Positions 59,622 through 64,000 of a DNA stretch of 64,000 nt are shown here, piece by piece. How positions within the stretch are numbered: position 1 is the first letter of the stretch; every line of letters starts with the position of its first letter. This DNA comes from Casuarina equisetifolia (lineage: Eukaryota; Streptophyta; Magnoliopsida; Fagales; Casuarinaceae). Position numbers and translations under genes: made by a program. The stretch covers positions 1,116,001-1,180,000 of the forward strand of contig CM052357.1 in NCBI GenBank assembly GCA_028551475.1, in the 5' to 3' direction. The notes beneath the pieces are model-generated. The model saw only the letters and a program-made list of their open reading frames with translations. It was not told the DNA's origin and ran no database searches.

Positions 59622-62600
59622 TGTTATGATTTTTCATAATTAGTGAGGGCAATAATGTTTTGTTTATTCCCTTGATGTATTTGGAATAAAATAGGTGGTG
59701 AGGTCAATACTGTAATCTTTTCCTTAGGCTTATTTTTAGGGTTTGTGAACCTTATAAAGAAAGATAGCTTGTGATTGGCTTAGTGGCTTAAAAGCCTTGT
59801 AGCTCAAAGCACTATATGGCTTAGCGTACTTAATGGCTTGATGCTTGAGGGGGTGGTGTTAGAGATTAACAAAGCCCTTTGAATTGTAAATAAAGCCAAT
59901 GCTAGAGTTATTGTAAGAATTTTACAAGCAACCAAGAGTCTAATAAAGAGAGTAGCCAAACTAAGACATTGAAAGATAATACTTGTGCTCTCAATATTTT
60001 ATTAATGCAAAAGGAGGAGTTGTTAAATCTACCAATGACAGTAGACATAGGGTGGATTTGTTCAAACCATTCTAAATTTGTGTCTTGTGTGCCTTTATTA
60101 CTCTAGGTTTCCATGCCAATTAACGTGCAATGCAACACTTCTGCCCTAATAAGTAGTATTAGAGCTAAGGTCTAAGCTTTGGCTTTGATGCTAGAAGCAT
60201 TGCACAAGATAGATTAAAGCTTTGGTTATGAAGCTTGAGAAGATTGCATGGCAAAGATCGAGCTAGATTGGCACTGATTAAAAAGCAAACAACTTCTCCT
60301 TCATATTTTTGTCAAAGAGTTAGTCTTTCATGTGAGAGGAAAAAAAATGAGTAATTTTTCATGTGGTTTTCTTTTAGGTTAAAGGAAAAAAATTGAAGTT
60401 CCAAAATGTATTTTCACTTATATATGACAAATGAAGTATATTTCATAAAAAAAAATGACCATATATGAAATCCTTGTATCTCGATCCATCATTTGATTGT
60501 GTTTAGGATGACAAGTAGTGGTAATGTTGGCCGGTAGTGGAGTAAGGAAACACATTAAGCTAGGTGGACTTATGTCTATCACGACACCCAAGCTTTAGAT
60601 TGGCCCAAAAAATGGCTAATTGATGGCGAAAATTGACAAAATAATGGTGGAATGGGTTAGTAATTTTTTATCATTGATTTGGTTATGCAAACTAGATCAA
60701 GACTCATATGAGGAAAATGGATCGATTGTGCCGAGTCAAGTGCAAAACTTTAAGTGTAATGGGTTCAAGTCATGTCTAGGTCAAAAGTATATTTGAGTAT
60801 GGATCAATCAAATGGATCTAGGTGAAGTCTAACTTTAACTAGGTTGGATTGGACCCAAATTAATTAGGTCATACAAACACAAGCCCAGAAGAAATTGATC
60901 AATTTATTGAATTGGATTGGGTTAGACTCAAACCTAGGAGAACCTCTTTGGATCAAAGATAGACGGTTGAGAATTTTTTTGCCAATCTTTGTTGATTTAT
61001 GGCTTTTCACAACAAGGAAATGATTTTATAATGATTTATAGAGGTGTATAATTGTAACTTAGATACAAAAAAGGTGAATAGTGGCAGGCATTGGTAAAAA
61101 GCATTGGGTTAGATTTTGGAACTGTCAAATGGTAGCAAAATCTAGCTATTAGATTGTAAATCAAGAATTAGAGGGAAACAATTTCTGAAGTGGTCCTGTA
61201 GTGGTTAGTTTATGGTAGAAAATCATTAGAAAATTGAGAAAAATAAAGGAGACACATACTAGGTTATGAAAAATGAGTCAACTTGTGAGATTTGCCATGG
61301 GGGTCGTGACATGCACACACAAGCGTAGACCTAGGCACATGAGCCTGATGCATGGATAGAATGCAAAGGTGCATTTCTACATTGATTAATAATAATGTTC
61401 AAGTATTTTTTGGCTAATCTTAGATAGATCTTTTAGCAATGTTTAATGGTATTTTTGAATTGTGATTCCAAAGTTTATAAAGATTAAAAACAAATGGAAA
61501 ATTTAGTTGTTAATTTTTTAGAATCTCTTTGGATATGGCATATCTAGTTGAGTTTGGCATTCCACAGATAACATGATAGGCTATTAGAGATGGCAAAGAT
61601 AATGAGAATTGTGTAGCTTTTGGTTTCTTTGTTTGGACTATTCAATGCTAATGGTTATTGATTGTATGTCTATAAAATGAACTTATGGATGTTCTTGTTG
61701 AACTTTGTGCAACTTTGTTATTTTGTTACTTTTACTTGTTATGGCTTCATGGTTTACTATGCTATTTCAAAGATGGATTTAGGAGATTGATCTAGAATGA
61801 GAATGTGAGAGGTGTCCTTCATCTAGTGCCTTTGTGCAACTTTGTTATTTTGTTACTTTTACTTGTTACTTGTTATGGCTACATGGTTTATTATGCTATT
61901 GGAAAGATGGATTTAAGAGGTTAATCTAGAATGAGAATGTGAGAGGTGTCCTTCATCTAGTGCCTTCTTAAAAATGACATAGAAGAAAAAGTATGTCTAT
62001 TTTATGGTTATCTAAAATATTTTTTGTTTATGTTAAGCCAAGGTAAAATGTTTCTAGTAGAGGTTGAAATGGATTTGAAGGGAAAAGTACTTTTCATCTG
62101 AAACTTCTACTATGTCTTCACTTGACAATAATACAAGTGAAGATAGAGTTTGTAATGCCATAAGCAAGAAAAGACAAAAGGAAGTCATAAATGCTTGTTT
62201 ACAATTAATTATGGAAAAGCAAGGCATGAGAGTCATTGTTGAGTTCAAAAGAAAAATCATTCTACAAAGAAAGGTCAATTATTTTTAAAGATAACATTGC
62301 ATAATTTGGATTGGCTAGTTGACTGGTATCTTAATTTGGTTTAGTGAGATTGCTTGTGATATCTTAGTACAAGTCCATGTTGAAGGGGAACTTATGATGG
62401 TATGGTATTCACTATCAAATGATGCACTATAAGATATGGATAGTCGTAGAGTGATGTATTCTCATTTAGTGAATAAGTTATGAATGCTTAAGAGTGTTGA
62501 GATTGTACTAGCCTTGGAACAGCTTGAGAATAATATTGCACATATAGTAGACATGAGTAGTAGAATGATATAGTTAGGATGTAAATTTTTTGCAATGAGA

Positions 62601-63421
62601 TATGGACATAGGCATGATGGTAACCCCAAAGGTGGTATGAGTACTACTATTTCTTTTTACAGTTGGCTAAATGACTAGATTTACTGGATCAGCTATAGCT
62701 ATAGTGGTATCACCCTTAGGAGTTTGAAGATAGTTGTGATTACGGGGGTCATGGAGTTTATGGGATCACAAAGGTTTCCAAAGGAGTTGGATCTAACTAC
62801 TCATATTTTATAAAAGTTGTTTAAAAGTAATGTATATAGTTAATCACCTACAGTGTAGGATTATTACACTAATTATTCCAAATAGATGAAGATTTGTTGT
62901 GATTTGTCATAATTAGTGAGGGCAATAGTATTTTATTCACCCCTTGATGTATTTAGAATTAGAATAGGGAGTGAAGGCAATATTGTAATCCTTTCCTTAG
63001 GCTTATTTTTAACGTTTTATGAAACCTATAAAGAGAGGCAGCTTAGAATTGGCTTGGAGGCTCAAAAGCCTTATAGCTTAAAGCCCTATTTGGACTAGCG
63101 TGGCTTGGTGGTTTGATGCATGAAGGGATGGTGTTGAAAATTTGTATAGCTCTTGAATTGTAGAGGAAGCATATGCCAAAGTTATTGTACAAATCTTGCA
63201 AGCAACCAAGAGCCTTATAGAGAAAGTAGTCATATCAAAAAAGTAAAAGATAATACTTATACTCTTAATAATTCTATTAATGGAAAAGAAGAATGGATTA
63301 GTAAATCTACCAATAATAGTAATTTTACTGTCCAAACTACTCTAAATTTGTCTCTTGTGTGCCTTTATTACTTTAAATTTATATGTCAATTAATATGTGA
63401 TGCAATGCTTTTGCCTTAACA
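59622..63421 (+). mobile_element. Degenerate LTR retroelement with two LTRs
   Basis: The 5' LTR (59622-60151) and 3' LTR (62896-63421) are about 530 and 526 bp and align along their length, starting TGTTATGATT and TGTTGTGATT; the 3' copy ends CA. Just inside the 5' LTR, TAGTATTAGAGCT (60154-60166) is a decayed initiator-Met tRNA primer site. The flanking 5-mers TTAAG (59617-59621) and TTGAG (63422-63426) differ at one base, consistent with an old target duplication. The 2.74-kb interior has no readable gag, protease, integrase or reverse transcriptase, and is too short for a full Copia set, so it is a non-autonomous or deleted element. The LTRs differ at many sites, so it is old. Confidence 0.87.
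61700..61970 (+). repeat. ~127-bp tandem duplication inside the LTR element
   Basis: TTTGTGCAACTTTGTTATTT through CTTCATCTAGTGCCTT occurs twice in a row, 61707-61833 and 61834-61968, with few differences; the second copy has ACTTGTT once more. Confidence 0.8.
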
Positions 63422-64000
63422 TTGAGTATGCGTTAAAAGCTATAATCTCCCTATTAGAATGAAAGAAATATAAAAATATTTAATGATCAAAGTCTTGAGA
63501 GTACAACCATTGTAGTCAAGGTAAAAAAAAGATATAAAAGATAATCTCATCAAGTAGGGCTGTAAGACTTTTAAATAGTAGGAAATATTTGTAGAAGTTA
63601 CAAAATTTTTCAAAGGTCATTTTTGAACTTAGATAATGGATATTTATTTTGAAGTATTTATAATATAATCTTAGTTATTTAGAAGCAAGAAAAGGACTAG
63701 AAAATTAAATTTTTGCTTGTTGAGGAGTTGTATGCTTTTAATACAGTCCATATCATATATAGAAACATGTGCTTTTTCTGTCGAAGTAATTGTGATAAAG
63801 ATGTGGACCAAATTAAATGTACGAGGGAAAGAAGGCATCATACTCCAAAACCCATAAGAAGTGGCAGGGGGTGCGAACTTTCTTCGACCAACAGCGTCAA
63901 CGTTAACATGGGGGGGTGGGGTGCAAATTTTCTCCGAGCATCAACATCGACATTAACAATGGGGGTAGCAAATTTTCTCCGCGCATTGACATTAACAATG
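63422..64000 (+). promoter_or_regulatory. Repeated P450 leader at window edge
   Basis: 63700-63800 resembles the flank before the P450 leaders (GAGGAGTTGTATGCTTTTAA, as at 15380 and 33160). From 63865 the leader phrase appears in three successive forms: GCGAACTTTCTTCGACC, GCAAATTTTCTCCGAGCATC and GCAAATTTTCTCCGCGCATT, each followed by a TTAACA-TGG ending and about 50 bp apart. A sixth P450 copy is therefore expected just past 64000. Confidence 0.6.

Overview
The window looks like nuclear DNA from a woody eudicot. The evidence is a spliced SUF4-type zinc-finger gene, a PIG-C gene, a two-exon VMA21 gene, intronless CYP96-type P450s, plastid DNA fragments, a tRNA-derived SINE and LTR retroelements primed by initiator-Met tRNA, all in very AT-rich spacers. 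A grapevine-like (Vitis) source is a guess from the general character of the genes and repeats. It is not proven by anything in the window.

Layout. 1-8.5 kb is a conserved housekeeping segment: the 5' end of SUF4 (-, exons 1-2 only), PIGC (+, complete) and VMA21 (-, two coding exons). 8.6-49.4 kb is a repeat-rich P450 cluster. It holds five CYP96A-like copies, all on the + strand: two intact genes (15520-17037 and 22244-23758), a 5'-truncated decayed copy (26085-27030), a copy with an internal deletion (33455-34863) and a nearly intact copy broken by three small indels (47783-49367). The last bases of the window repeat the leader sequence of this family, so a sixth copy probably starts just beyond position 64000. 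The spacers carry paralogous 5' and 3' flanking blocks, showing that the cluster grew by segmental duplication. One large pair, 8655-12400 and 17810-20490, can be followed closely and differs by dated insertions.

Three plastid DNA insertions sit in the cluster: clpP exon 2 with intron 2 (about 19200-19560), convergent rpoA and petD 3' ends (about 31400-31875) and ycf2 (about 35078-35350). 50.8-59.0 kb holds broken fragments of an ankyrin-repeat gene of the ACD6/ITN1 kind, including an array of 18-residue repeats, mixed with a repeated noncoding block. 59.6-63.4 kb is a degenerate LTR retroelement with two LTRs of about 530 bp, a primer-binding site and a near-matching 5-bp target duplication.

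Function. The three housekeeping proteins are unrelated in role: flowering-time/transcription zinc finger, GPI-anchor synthesis and V-ATPase assembly. The P450s belong to the fatty-acid/alkane hydroxylase clan and would act at the ER, probably on cuticle lipids or related long-chain substrates. No operon logic applies. I did not find a wholly new system. The most unusual items are the datable plastid insertions, the perfect 23-bp hairpin at 25818-25870, the 383-bp triplication, the SINE with an exact 15-bp target duplication, and the shared P450 leader that is itself repeated at the right edge.
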